NCBI GenBank assembly: GCA_036346205.1
Contig: JARFJB010002087.1
Coordinates: 8,194,001 to 8,258,000 of the forward strand
Length of the DNA stretch: 64,000 nucleotides
Source: Vesta saturnalis
Taxonomy: Eukaryota > Arthropoda > Insecta > Coleoptera > Lampyridae
Direction of reading: 5' to 3'
A model generated the notes under the pieces. It worked only from the letters and a program-made list of their open reading frames with translations. It did not search any database and was not told the origin of the DNA. A program made the position numbers and the translations under genes. Below, in pieces: positions 54,400 to 64,000 of the stretch (position 1 is the first letter of the stretch; each line of letters starts with the position of its first letter).

Positions 54400-55440
54400 G
54401 GAATTGACTGCTATGCATTTACGAATTCTTTTCGTGTTTGACTGACGTATGTTGAAAAATAATTGCGGATCATCTCTTATTAAATTAGAGTAATCAAAAA
54501 TTCGTTGCTGGAAATTTTGGACGTTTGTAATTGTCACCGAATACACCATGTCTCTTAAACGACCCCAGAAAGAAAAACCCATGGGGTTTAGATCCGGTGA
54601 ACGTGCAGACCAAGAAACCGGTCCTCCACGTCCAATCCAGTTTACATTAAAAGTTCGATTCAATGACCGCCTAGCAGTGAGTGCAAAACTAGGAGCCGCA
54701 CCATCGTGCATAAAACACATCCGACCCCTAACATCCAGATGGAGACATCTTCTAGTAACTCGGGTGAATCATTATCCAAAAAATTGGTGTGTGAATTACC
54801 ATTTAAGCGTTGTGGCAAAAAGAATGGACCAATTAAATTGTTACCAATAATACCAGCCCATACATTCACACTGAATTGCTGTTGATGATTGGTTTCAATG
54901 AAAATGCGTGGTTTTTGATAATTGTAGTAATGATTGTTATGGAAGTTAAAAGTTCCGTTTCGGACGAAACCTGCCTCATCAGTGAATAAGATAATCGATG
55001 GATAATTTCGGTCATTATTGCATTTTTCTACCAACATGAAAAGTGCACTCTTACTTGAAAATCATTAACGGTCAAAGCTTGTATCTTTCGATAATGGAAA
55101 GCTCGCAAGAGTTCCGTTTTAATAATTCTACATATCGTGGACTGATTTGAATTATTTTCTCTTGCCAATTGACGAGAGCTTGTTGTGGGATTAGCGTCAA
55201 TTGCATCCAGCACTCTTTGTTCTAAAACTGGTGTTCTTTCAGTTCGTCTCCTACCACTGTCAATTTTTGGTGGCTTCAAACAACCTGTGAGAACCCGATA
55301 TGAATAGAATTTTTGTAAATTGATCATTGTTCGGTATCCGCCGATTTGCAAATGCCTAGGAATTTAAACCAACAGCGTCAGCACAATTCCCAAAAGCTAT
55401 GCCATACATTATGTGCACATCTGCCATTTCGAAGTTGGAA
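54400..55440 (-). pseudogene. Mariner-type transposase, nearly full length
   Basis: In order on the minus strand: MADVHIMYGIAFGNCADAVG and RRIPNNDQFTKI (DUF4817-type N-terminus), VLDAIDANPTTSSRQLAREN and NSNQSTICRIIKTELLRAFH (second helix-turn-helix), IILFTDEAGFVRNGTFNFHN (first Asp), VNVWAGIIGNNLIGPFFLPQ, CFMHDGAAPSFALTARRSLN (second Asp), PVSWSARSPDLNPMGFSFWG (third acidic block) and FNIRQSNTKRIRKCIAVN. Frame changes near 55360, 55030 and 54760 and a Gly in place of the usual Asp/Asn-Phe make it inactive. No inverted repeats were recognised; the left side is a (TA)n array. Confidence 0.85.
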
Positions 55441-55449
55441 TACCGATTA

Positions 55450-56000
55450 TTATTCATTATGGATAAATAAATTGTATGAAAACTGATCAAAAATCACAAT
55501 ATGACAACTATGACTTTTAGTCCACTGCCCACTTATTAAATTTTGGTGCGGTAGTATTTCATTGACCGTGATTGATGAAATTGCAAATAAACTCGTAAAC
55601 CGTTCACTTTATCAACTTCAACCAAGAGGACCAGATTTGCAGAAAATTGAATAGCGGACCCAAAAAAGTCACCAAAACACTTGAAAAATCACATAAAAAA
55701 GCTGGAATAGAAAGTACACGGGAACAATGTGAAAACTATTACTTCCAGTCCATTAATAGACAATCCAATCAAACCAGAAAAATCCTCGTCAACAAAGAAA
55801 TAATTTTCATTGGAGATAGTATTTTGAAATTCCTAAAGGTTTTCGGGTTACTTGCGAAAAATGATTTTCAAAATTCAACTTTGAGGGCCTGTCACTTTGT
55901 AGCCATACAGTTTAGAGAAAAACTTTATCGGACTTTTCATCTTCAATTTATGTGTAGAATATACACTTGAAGCAGGGGTACATTTTTTTGGTTCACGGTG
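55450..56000. other. Upstream flank of the mariner; no gene recognised
   Basis: An open frame of 107 codons at 55647-55970 (SGPKKVTKTLEKSHKKAGIE...) has no family I recognise. It could be a fragment of an element ORF. Confidence 0.35.
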
Positions 56001-56020
56001 TGTGTGTGTGTGTGTGTGTC

Positions 56021-56062
<42 letters not shown>

Positions 56063-56064
56063 TA
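56000..56064. repeat. (GT)n and (TA)n microsatellites
   Basis: About ten GT units then about 18 TA units, immediately followed by cagggtggcccacctatctg, a mariner/MITE-type end at 56066. Confidence 0.93.
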
Positions 56065-56369
56065 CAGGGTGGCCCACCTATCTGGTCTCGGTTTTACTAC
56101 AAAGTAATTTTCTAAGTGATGTTTATATTGAAAATCGGACAGACTCCGGATTGATGCACACATGAATCACGCATAAAACCGACCAAAATCTCAGGTTTTT
56201 TTCTGATTGCTAACCAACCGATAGTTGATACTTCAACTTGTCCACATGTGATCAGCTGCAAGTTAATGCTTATATTGTCCGCTGTATGGATAGATAATAC
56301 TTCAGCCTGTACAACTTTCTCTTGCGATCACCTGCGACCTGCTGGATGGATAAATAATACCACGATTGC

Positions 56370-58290
56370 TTCCCGAACATTATTCTAGCTTTCGTCAGCA
56401 TAAGGTCAGATTATTAATTAATTTTCACTCCAGCTAGAACGAAGGACTTGTAAGATTTGGAGTTATCTACGATGTATAACCTCTCAGTTCAGTACTGTCA
56501 TCTAGCTACATTCTCCGTACATGTGGTCAAGCTACAATCATAAATCTATAAATCACCTTAGTAGATTATCTAACAAAGTGGTGTTAGAATTTGACCTTAC
56601 ATCAAGCAACAGCACTGATGTGTATCGCTTGATCGTTATTTTTTTTGGAGGTTATAATGAGAAACTTTTAGCGTGACAATTGGATGCGCGGGTGGAGACA
56701 GAAATACAGTAGAACAAAATGGAATGGAATGGGAAGAAGAAAAAGAAGTGATGTTTAGCGCTACAAACTTTGATTTAGCCCTTAAAGTTTGAAATGGGAC
56801 GAACAGTCGAAAACAAAAAAAAAGGGAAAAAAGATTAAGTCGAGCATAATCGTATAATAAACACAAATAAAATAATGATATAAGGTAATAAAATGTGTAA
56901 CGGACGATGACTGTACGATGTAAAACAAGACAACAACAAAAAGATATATCTATTGACAATTTTAAACTAAAGTGAAATTGATTAAATTAAAGCTCATTCT
57001 TCAAGCGGGAGTTTCACTACCACAAAACGATTATAACGGTAAATAAAAACAAAAACGGCAAATTCTAACCGTTGAATCCAACAGTAATATAATACGGGGT
57101 AGTGGTCTCGTCAAAATCGTCCCGCAACCCTCAACTAAATTTAAGGACACAATGTAGTCCTACAGTACCTGTAAAGATTAAGCACAAAAAAATACATAGT
57201 TATATTGTACAAATCGATCGCCCGTAGATAGGGTTAGAGCTCTAAACAGGTCTTATGTGTTTGTAGTATTTGGCCAACACAGTAGCCCTTACGCCCCTTA
57301 TACCGAAACAAAAAAAATGACAATAGTAAATTTGGCGGTTCACTAGGCAGTATTGACTTTAGATTTTCGATTATTGTACTAAAGAAAATTTGTGGTGCGA
57401 ATTACTACTTGAGGATAACGAATATATAGATACAACTTTGAGTAAAAGAAAATTATAATAATCAAACGATGGAAGCCAAATTTTAAATTACACAAAATAA
57501 ATATAGTAAATAACGGATTGAAGCTAAATTTATATTATACAAAAGAAATTATTAGTGAATTGCCCTGTACAAAATTCTATATACCCAGAACGGTAGCTAT
57601 AACGGTTATCGCGTAGTTCCAATTCACACAAAAAAAATTGTCACGCTAAAAGTTTTACGGAGGAAGTAGCTAGATGACAGTACTGAACTGGGAGTCCTTC
57701 GTTCTAGCTGGAGTGAAAATTAATTAAAATAATCTGACCTTATGGTTGGCAATCGATAGGTCCTGACACTGACGAAAGCTAGAATAATGTTCGGGAAGCA
57801 GTCGTGGTGCTTAATCTTTATAGGTACTGTAGGACTACATTGTGGCCTTAAATTTAGTTGATGGTTGTGGGACGATTTTGATGAGACCACTGCCCCCGTA
57901 TTATATTTGTGGTTCTTTCAACGATCAGAATTCGCCACTTTTGTTTTTATTTACCGTAATAACCGTTTTGTGGTAGTGAAACTCCCGCTTGGAGAATGGG
58001 CTTTAATTTAATTTAATCAATTTCACTTTAGTTTACAATTGTTATTATATATTTTTTGTTGTTTTGTTTTACATTCTACAATTATCCTCAATTACAAATT
58101 TTGTTTGGGTTCATTATACGATTATTCTCGACTTAATTTTGTTTTTGACTGTTCGTCCCATTTCAAACTTTGGGGGCTAAATCAAAGTTTGTGGCGCTCA
58201 ACTTATTTTTTTTCTTTCTACTCCTATTCCTTTTCTTTTTTTCTACTGTATGTTTGTCTTCACCCGCGCATCCAATGCCCTGCCTTCACG
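56370..58290. repeat. Interlocked inverted repeats (A B A' B')
   Basis: Block A (about 56380-56510: tctagctttcgtcagcataa ... cagttcagtactgtcatcta) is inverted at 57660-57795. Block B (about 56675-57185: gatgcgcgggtggagacag ... cctgtaaagattaagcac) is inverted at about 57808-58280. Because A' comes before B', this is not one simple palindrome. B and B' carry A/T-rich and tttcttttt tracts but no coding. The arms are diverged by many small changes. Confidence 0.8.
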
Positions 58291-59110
58291 ACTAGCCGGC
58301 ACATTACTTTCGGGCACTGTGCTGAAAATTGTGCTTGTTAAATACCCAAGAGGTAAGAACTTATAATTCGTGCATTTCTTTCAATTCCTGAGAATCAGAC
58401 GTGAACGATTATCGCGCGCAGGATTTTACCCGTTTTGACATGCTTTTCGTACCCTTATAAAAACAAAGAGGAGGACTTATTTTCTTTATTTATGCAGTTA
58501 CTGTGTTGTAGAAGAGTGCGATTAATTTTTAAGGTAATATAATTATTGTATGTGTAGTTTTTTCGAATCAGTTAAGAGTTGACTGAACTACAATCTTCTT
58601 ATTTTTTCTTTAACTTTCTGGATGAAGTCCATTTTTCTATTTTTTAACTTTCATCAAAATTTGAAATTTTAGGTAACGAATTCTTTGTTTACGGATGGGG
58701 CAAATTTTTAATTTGTAATGTGTATTGATTGATAAGTGAATTTTGACCTGAAAATGTTATCGACGCGTGACAGAATTCGTTACAGGTGAAGTTATATCCC
58801 CTCACACGTAATAACGCGACTACTATAAATTTTTTTTAATTTAAAAAAACATTCATACTGTATTTTCCCCTCCACTTTTTAAGCTTGTAAAGAAGTACAT
58901 AATCTCCTACAGGTGGGAGTAAGGAGACAGTGTAAAGTATCAATGTTTTTCTTTATGATTCACGTACTCATTCTACAATTGAAACCGTACTTATCTTATC
59001 TTTTGTATTTAGGGTGCGAAATGAAGTAACAGTTACACGTAATTCAGCTACTGTCTTTAATAGTATTTACGGTAATTGAGTATTAAAATACCTTGTTAAT
59101 AATTTTTTGT
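58290..59110. other. Stretch without an identified gene
   Basis: A/T-rich; may include the 5' flank and terminus of the hAT element whose N-terminal coding begins at 59121. Confidence 0.4.
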
Positions 59111-59120
59111 ATATTTTAGA

Positions 59121-59984
59121 ATGTTAGATGGACACAAAAAGCTATGTGGTGTTCAGTACAAAAGAAAAACGCACGAAAAGCAACCAGAAATTGATCAACA
59201 GACTGGGAGTTTGCTGAACTATCTATGAACTAAGAAAAAAGAGTTGTCCCAAGCTGAAGCAGATTCAAACTTAAATTGCAAGGATACTGTCGTTCAGGTA
59301 ACCATAACCGATAACGACACAAATCTAGAGGAACCTACTTCAGGAACTTCTAAAGAAAATACGCAGCCTGTGGTTATTTTAGATCCCGATCCAGCATCTT
59401 GGCCACCGAGTTTGTCAGACGCTGAAAGATGTTTTTAGTTAAAGAGGAGCCACCTAAACCATTAAAGGACTATAACTATCCAGTTTGTAACGCCGCATCG
59501 GCCCAAAATTCAGTACGCATTATTATACGAAAATATTGAAAAACTGCGAAAAAGTACTGCACAACTGGTGGTACACTGCGTGTACTGTTTTTGCTGTAAA
59601 CTTTTTAGTTGGTCTTTTAGTTCTCTTTAGGTGATTACAATCTTGTAAAACTATTGACAATGAGTCACAAAGGCTTATTATTGCAGAGACAAATTATTGG
59701 TATGAGTTGCTTCTACATATTGTCAACAATAAAATTGCTTGATCTAAATTGTTTAGCCATTAGGGATACCAGTCACAAACTTTATGATTTTAATAATGGA
59801 AATTCAACTATAGCTCAATTTGGTCCAATGGAAAAGCGTGTTCGCAGAGTGCTTAAACAACAGGAAGCTAAAGTTCACTATCTTGGGAAAGACATCGAAA
59901 AACAACTGATTTATCTTTTACATTCACATATTAAATCACATATTATTGACGAAATTAAGCAATCCAAAGTTCTAAATTGCAAGT
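59121..59984 (+). pseudogene. hAT transposase N-terminal half
   Basis: MLDGHKKLCGVQYKRKTHEK begins the protein (59121). After a stop it continues LSQAEADSNLNCKDTVVQVT and VVILDPDPASWPPSLSDAE, the acidic linker with the DPASWP motif seen before the TTF-type zinc finger of hAT proteins. The block at 59654-59984 reads LNCLAIRDTSHKLYDFNNGN, RVLKQQEAKVHYLGKDIEKQ and LIYLLHSHIKSHIIDEIKQS, the start of the catalytic fold (LAxRG...NGNF ... HYLSxxIQNELI). Coding stops before the first catalytic Asp (usually SIxLDxT). Right after, at 60300-60361, is a hAT-like terminus, so the catalytic half was lost by internal deletion. Confidence 0.75.
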
Positions 59985-60299
59985 AATTAAAAATTTCTTA
60001 CGTTCCACAACCACCCAAAATCAACTGAAAAGAAAAAAACACTTAATTTTTTACGTGGTTTTGTTATTATTTTTTACAGTATTGTATTATTATATGTAGT
60101 TTGTTTAATATATGTTACGTTCTTTAATAGATATATGTTACTCATTCATTGTACCTACCTAGTATTATTATTATTACCGTTCGTGCTCAATGTAAACAAT
60201 GCTCAATACCCAAGTATTCAAAATTAAGATACCTTATACTTAGTGTCCTTTCTTTTTAATATAAAAATTGTGGAAATTTTTCATTCTTGGGTGACTTTT

Positions 60300-60361
60300 A
60301 TTGTGAGGGGGGACATGTCACCTTTTTGCACCGCGCGGCAAAACTGCTAGTGGCGGCCCTA
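60300..60361 (+). mobile_element. hAT-type right terminal sequence
   Basis: gaggggggacatgtcacctt ... gcgcggcaaaactgctagtg and gcggcccta is the inverted counterpart of the CAGGGCCG-type terminus of hAT elements; compare the G-rich terminus at 51527. Confidence 0.65.
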
Positions 60362-62100
60362 GTTCGACTAAACTTTATTAAATGAAAGTAGGTCAAAATT
60401 TTTTCTGAAGTCTCAAAGATAATGCTTGCAATTTATCTCACTGCCATTAACTGAACCAACATCGTATCGCAACCCCTTCAGGATGCAACAGTAAGTTCAA
60501 ATTTTGCGCTAGATTGTGGCTGGAAATCTTCTCGTGATTTGATTCCAATTATTGCATTAAAATATTAAATGTGCCACAAGAGCTCCTGATTTAAATAGCA
60601 TATGCGCAAATGGTTATAAACGGAATTGCAGTTGTGGGAAGACTAGACTTCTTTGTTTATAAAGTCGTTGTAATTGGCGAGGCCAATGATGCAGAATGCT
60701 TATATTGTTGAAGACCCGCATGACTATGACGGGACAATAAGAATTAAACTGCAAAATTTTGCCTTATAAAACGACAATTTTGGAGCTAAGAGAACTGATC
60801 CAACAAAAGTAGAATAACGACACCTTGGCCGCCATCTTGGATTTTCTGGGGAAAACCTACCTTTCACTTTTTTATACGCCCACGTGGGGATCGTATTTTT
60901 TCACCCCTATGGTTTCTTTTCGGAGGGCATTTTAAACCCTTGATGGAATTTTCACCCTAATTAGGACCCTTTTGGCTGTATTAAGAATTTTTTTTAAAGT
61001 TCAGACCCTGGAGGGTGGGTAGGTAAATGCGCGCATATGCAGTGTTCTGAGAATAAAAAGATTTAATATGTTATTAATTAGGATCCGTTTTTATCAAAGG
61101 AGTTTGCACAATTATTATTACATTTTTTTAAATCCCATCTACAGATTGTGACCTAATTTATTTATGCATTGGGGTTGTATTCTAATAAGGGGCCGTAGTC
61201 TTGTAAGACGGGAATCTGTTCGTGGGCTTCTTAATATGTGTTTATTATTGAAGAGTTATATAACTTCATTATGATTGGAAAATGGCAATCAGTCGACAAC
61301 GTGTTAATTAATGTGTTTACAAACATTTTAAAATTTTATTATCTTGGATTTTGTGGCCCTGGGACACCTTGGCAGTCGTTTTTATATGTCCACGTGAGGA
61401 TCGTATTTTGGTCTATTTTGTAAAGCTAATAAACAGTTGGATTATTTCTGATATTAAAGAATCTAATCAAGATAAAGATAACATATACAATTCATTTTAA
61501 ATGCGCTGTTAAATTCTATATAATGATAATAAAAACAGTTAATGGGTATTGTGTAATCAGTTAATTAACTTGTTGTTATACAAAAGTGAATGCACGATTT
61601 CGCAATTGAACGTAAACAATAATAATAAACATATCTTACGTACATGTATATATCGGGGCTTTTAGCTAGCACAGACTGGATAGGTTAAAGAGATGCAATG
61701 CAATTACAAAGCTGTATAATTAAATTAAATTACTAACTCAGAATAAAATGTCTATCAAACTTCTCGTGTAAACCGTCAACAGCCCAAACCAAATATATAT
61801 TTGCGCAAACAGGTTATTTAATGTTGTGATGTATGCAGCGAATTGCCTATGCCTTCTTCTTTAAGCTAGATTTCACCTCCATACTATTTTACATACATAA
61901 AAGTTCTCTCTCATCAGAAATACCTCTCTGTCAAAAAACGGCTTTAGATTTTATAATCAGGTTAAGCATGCATGCTGACCACTTATAAGAGTATTATTTT
62001 TAAATTTTCGGGTTTTACCAATAATGGGGTTGTCATACCATCACATAAGCCTATTTTACATACAAGCTCTGCCTTAGCAGAAATACCCCTGTCAAAAAGG
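60362..62100. other. Stretch without an identified gene; partial duplicate
   Basis: The phrase acaccttggc ... tttttatacgcccacgtggg then gatcgtatttt at about 60818-60897 recurs with changes at 61365-61412 (gacaccttggcagtcg ... tatgtccacgtgaggatcg). The word agctctgccttagcagaaat near 62068 resembles 61905-61925 (agttctctctcatcagaaat) in a longer pair of similar phrases. No coding is supported. Confidence 0.4.
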
Positions 62101-62109
62101 AACTTAGCT

Positions 62110-62462
62110 TTATAAACGGGCCCCTAGGGAAGATATTAGAGCGCGGTTACAGAAACAAGTACCGTACACTATACATAAACCTGTAGTGAGAAATAGGTAC
62201 ATTGTAGGTAACATTTTTTTTGAGTTATGACAGGAGGGGTTTTTGTGGTATGAGAAATCTAAGTAAATTTAATGACGGGTGTAATTGTATACTGAGGGTT
62301 ATCGATGTATTTAGCAAGGTGGCATGGACACGAGCTCTGAAGCTGAAAAACTACATGTTCTTTAATCGACGTATTTTCGGTTATTTTTCAAAGATGCGAA
62401 AAGATACCTCAAAGTATACAGACCTGTCTTACAAGTTAGCATTAGGCTCCTTATTATTATAA
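62110..62462 (+). pseudogene. Polinton/Maverick-type integrase fragment
   Basis: With a frame change, the text reads RLQKQVPYTIHKPVVRNRYI then MRNLSKFNDGCNCILRVIDV and FSKVAWTRALKLKN. The pattern (yTxHKPxxxRxxxVxGIDxxWQADLVDM ... N.GyxYILTVIDVFSKYAWxxxLK.K) is that of the retroviral-like integrases of Polinton/Maverick elements, with the first catalytic Asp region (WQADL) degraded and the IDVFSK block preserved. The rest of the integrase is missing. A Ty3-type integrase is the alternative but the FNDGxxxIL...VFSK wording favours Polinton. Confidence 0.65.
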
Positions 62463-62479
62463 TACAAATTCAAATTTTC

Positions 62480-62665
62480 CGGCAAGAGCACCACAACAAT
62501 ACACGAAGGCCTACGAACAAGCTGCGATCACGACAAGGGGCGAAGCCCGAGAACAAGTTGCTACAGGAGCCTGCACCTGTCTTACAATCTCGGTTATGCT
62601 CCGGGAGGGTTGGAGTGGGATCGCCGAAACAGCCTTCGCCGAAAGCCTCGCGTCGAGAAATTTTA
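62480..62665. other. GC-rich patch
   Basis: Much less A/T-rich than its surroundings (for example ggggcgaagcccgagaacaa, ctccgggagggttggagtgg, gccttcgccgaaagcctcgc). It is open on the minus strand (62721-62470) but the protein is not recognised. It may be part of the Polinton or of another element. Confidence 0.6.
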
Positions 62666-62735
62666 CCTATATGAGACATGCAAATAATGGTTTCTCGAAA
62701 CGTCAAGCAAACGACCAGCAAACAGATTGAGATGA

Positions 62736-62977
62736 TTGGTCACGTGCACTAGGATTTATTTAATCAGGAAAAGTTTCTCATAAGTGGTGTTGAGTTAAAG
62801 GTTAAATTTGTACGATTAAGAGATACCGTTAGTCTAATGGCGGCGCACGGTTCAAATTGGTCACGTGCACTAGGATTTATTTAATCAGGAAAAGTTTCTC
62901 ATAAGTGGTGTTGAGTTAAAGGTTAAATTTGTACGATCAAGAGATACCTTTAGTCTAATGACGGCGCACGGTTCAAA
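62736..62977. repeat. 121-bp tandem duplication
   Basis: ttggtcacgtgcactaggat starts both units (62736 and 62857). The units differ at only a few positions (gattaagagataccgttagt / gatcaagagatacctttagt). Each contains tagtctaatg[g/a]cggcgcac followed by ggttcaaat, words resembling RNA polymerase III A and B boxes but spaced too closely for a tRNA. Confidence 0.92.
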
Positions 62978-63188
62978 TTACAGGACGCGAATTATGAACG
63001 CTAGTTTACTGATTAGACGTATGCGAATCAATCCCACCATTCTAATTGCGCACACTAAAGCCTTAGAAAAACTGCAACAAAATACTCTGTTACAAGGACC
63101 GAAGTAAGAGTGCTAACTTTACCTGTGAGCATACAGCGAAAATCATTGGATGGTTATTGCTCCAAATAAGGTTGTATTATTATGATCG

Positions 63189-63245
<57 letters not shown>
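63189..63245. repeat. (TA)n microsatellite
   Basis: About 27 TA units directly followed by tacagggtgcggcattagtg, a mariner/MITE-type end. Confidence 0.95.
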
Positions 63246-63248
<3 letters not shown>

Positions 63249-63344
63249 GGTGCGGCATTAGTGCGTCGAAGTACGATATATCCGTTATTAAAGGAGATAT
63301 CAAAAAAAGTAATTTACAAAAATTATAGGCAACTTCAAACTTCA

Positions 63345-63600
63345 CATTATAAATATGAAAATGTAAACTTTCACCATTAACACTCATAATAAAATACTTA
63401 TCTTTTGGGATTTTTAATGGTGTACTTTAAATTATACAATCTAAACGTTTCGATAACACTTACAGTTATCTTCGTCAGTAGTAATGTTTGTTAAAATTGT
63501 TAAAGATGTAGTAAACAATTTTGTCAAATTTGAAAAATTAAAACATAAACATAAGCCTGCTATTAGTATAACAGTTTTGAAACATAAAGCCAACTATAAA
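63345..63600. repeat. Foldback-family arm with hammerhead-like stem-loop
   Basis: tttaatggtgtactttaaat, cgtttcgataacacttacag and ttatcttcgtcagtagtaat match the left arm of the 37993-38334 element. Here the sequence does not fold back within the window but continues into other DNA (ataagcctgctattagtata ...), so this is probably the end of a longer element extending past the window. Confidence 0.75.
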
Positions 63601-64000
63601 TTTTTAGTAAAGAATAACTAGGTCATAAAATTAAATATTATTAAACTGCCTCAAAGATGACAAACCAGAACACTCTCTACGACGAAAGCTAACAATGAAA
63701 TTTGCCAGCCAAAAAACACATTTAACAAAATTTAATCGAGTTATGATGTAAGTGTAAAGTTGTGAAAAACTTCAATTCTAAAATGATAGAAGCATTCACA
63801 AATCCAAACATTACATCAAATAAAATAACCCAGTTAAATCTAACAGAGAGATATCTTTATCAATAATTGGAAGTGTTATTAACAATGAAAAGCACAATGC
63901 AGAACGTTCTTTGTAATTTTTTAATTTCAATTTAATTTCAACTACTTATGTTAAATTATAGTGCTGTGGTAATTTAACATATAATTGGTAAAGCATTTGC
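63601..64000. other. Right edge, no gene seen
   Basis: A/T-rich DNA, possibly the interior of the longer foldback-family element that starts at 63345. No coding is supported. Confidence 0.4.

Noticed and set aside
56636..58341. ORFs of about 100 codons in the interlocked inverted repeats
   Set aside because: They are Phe/Ser/Leu-rich, occur on both arms and have no recognised domain.

Overview
This window is AT-rich nuclear DNA from an arthropod, almost certainly an insect. The evidence is GT-AG introns, an insect-type mix of transposons (Penelope-like, Tc1/mariner, P-like with a THAP exon, hAT, Crypton-like, Ty3/gypsy, non-LTR, Polinton) and long (TA)n arrays. A beetle fits the mix, but the sequence does not prove it. 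No rRNA, tRNA or CRISPR locus was seen.

One host gene is recognisable: the 3' half of FERRY3 (the C12orf4 homologue, a subunit of the FERRY endosomal Rab5-effector complex), on the + strand. Two exons lie at 11300-11494 and 11547-11656 and three at 41381-41727, 41788-41913 and 41965-42075. The phases join exactly across an intron of about 29.7 kb (11657-41380). Nearly all of the middle of the window is therefore mobile DNA that accumulated inside one intron, while the gene's other introns here are 51-60 bp.

Layout. 1-6957: Penelope-like elements, two in tandem on the minus strand (the second with a strongly base-depleted continuation at 3300-5432) and a 5'-truncated inverted copy on the plus strand, ending at a (TA)n array. 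7177-8190: mariner-type relic. 8530-11165: non-LTR fragments and a truncated transposase between inverted arms. 11300-11656: FERRY3 exons. 12000-19262: foldback MITE and three mariner-type elements, one inserted in another at a TA. 19527-22245: P-like transposase gene with a THAP exon. 22547-23360: ~234-bp satellite. 23519-29930: a 6.4-kb transposon of a family I cannot name, bounded by terminal inverted repeats and an 8-bp target duplication. 29931-32724: non-coding, with a ~117-bp tandem repeat. 32725-39611: pieces of a Ty3/gypsy element with a mariner and a foldback element among them. 39620-40470: another Tc1-like relic. 41381-42075: FERRY3 3' exons.

After 42 kb no host gene was identified. 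The rest holds hairpins, a relic of an insect transposase-like family (minus strand, 45.3-48.7 kb), a foldback MITE (50.6-51.2 kb), hAT and Crypton-like fragments (51.5-53.8 kb), a mariner (54.4-55.4 kb), interlocked inverted repeats (56.4-58.3 kb), the N-terminal half of a hAT transposase (59.1-60.4 kb), a Polinton-type integrase fragment (62.1-62.5 kb) and repeats to the end.

The strongest candidates for something undescribed are the 6.4-kb transposon at 23.5-29.9 kb and a family of foldback repeats with 11-13-bp target duplications whose arms carry hammerhead-ribozyme-like cores. Every transposase in the window is broken; several breaks are single-base losses in homopolymers, so part of the apparent decay may be consensus error.
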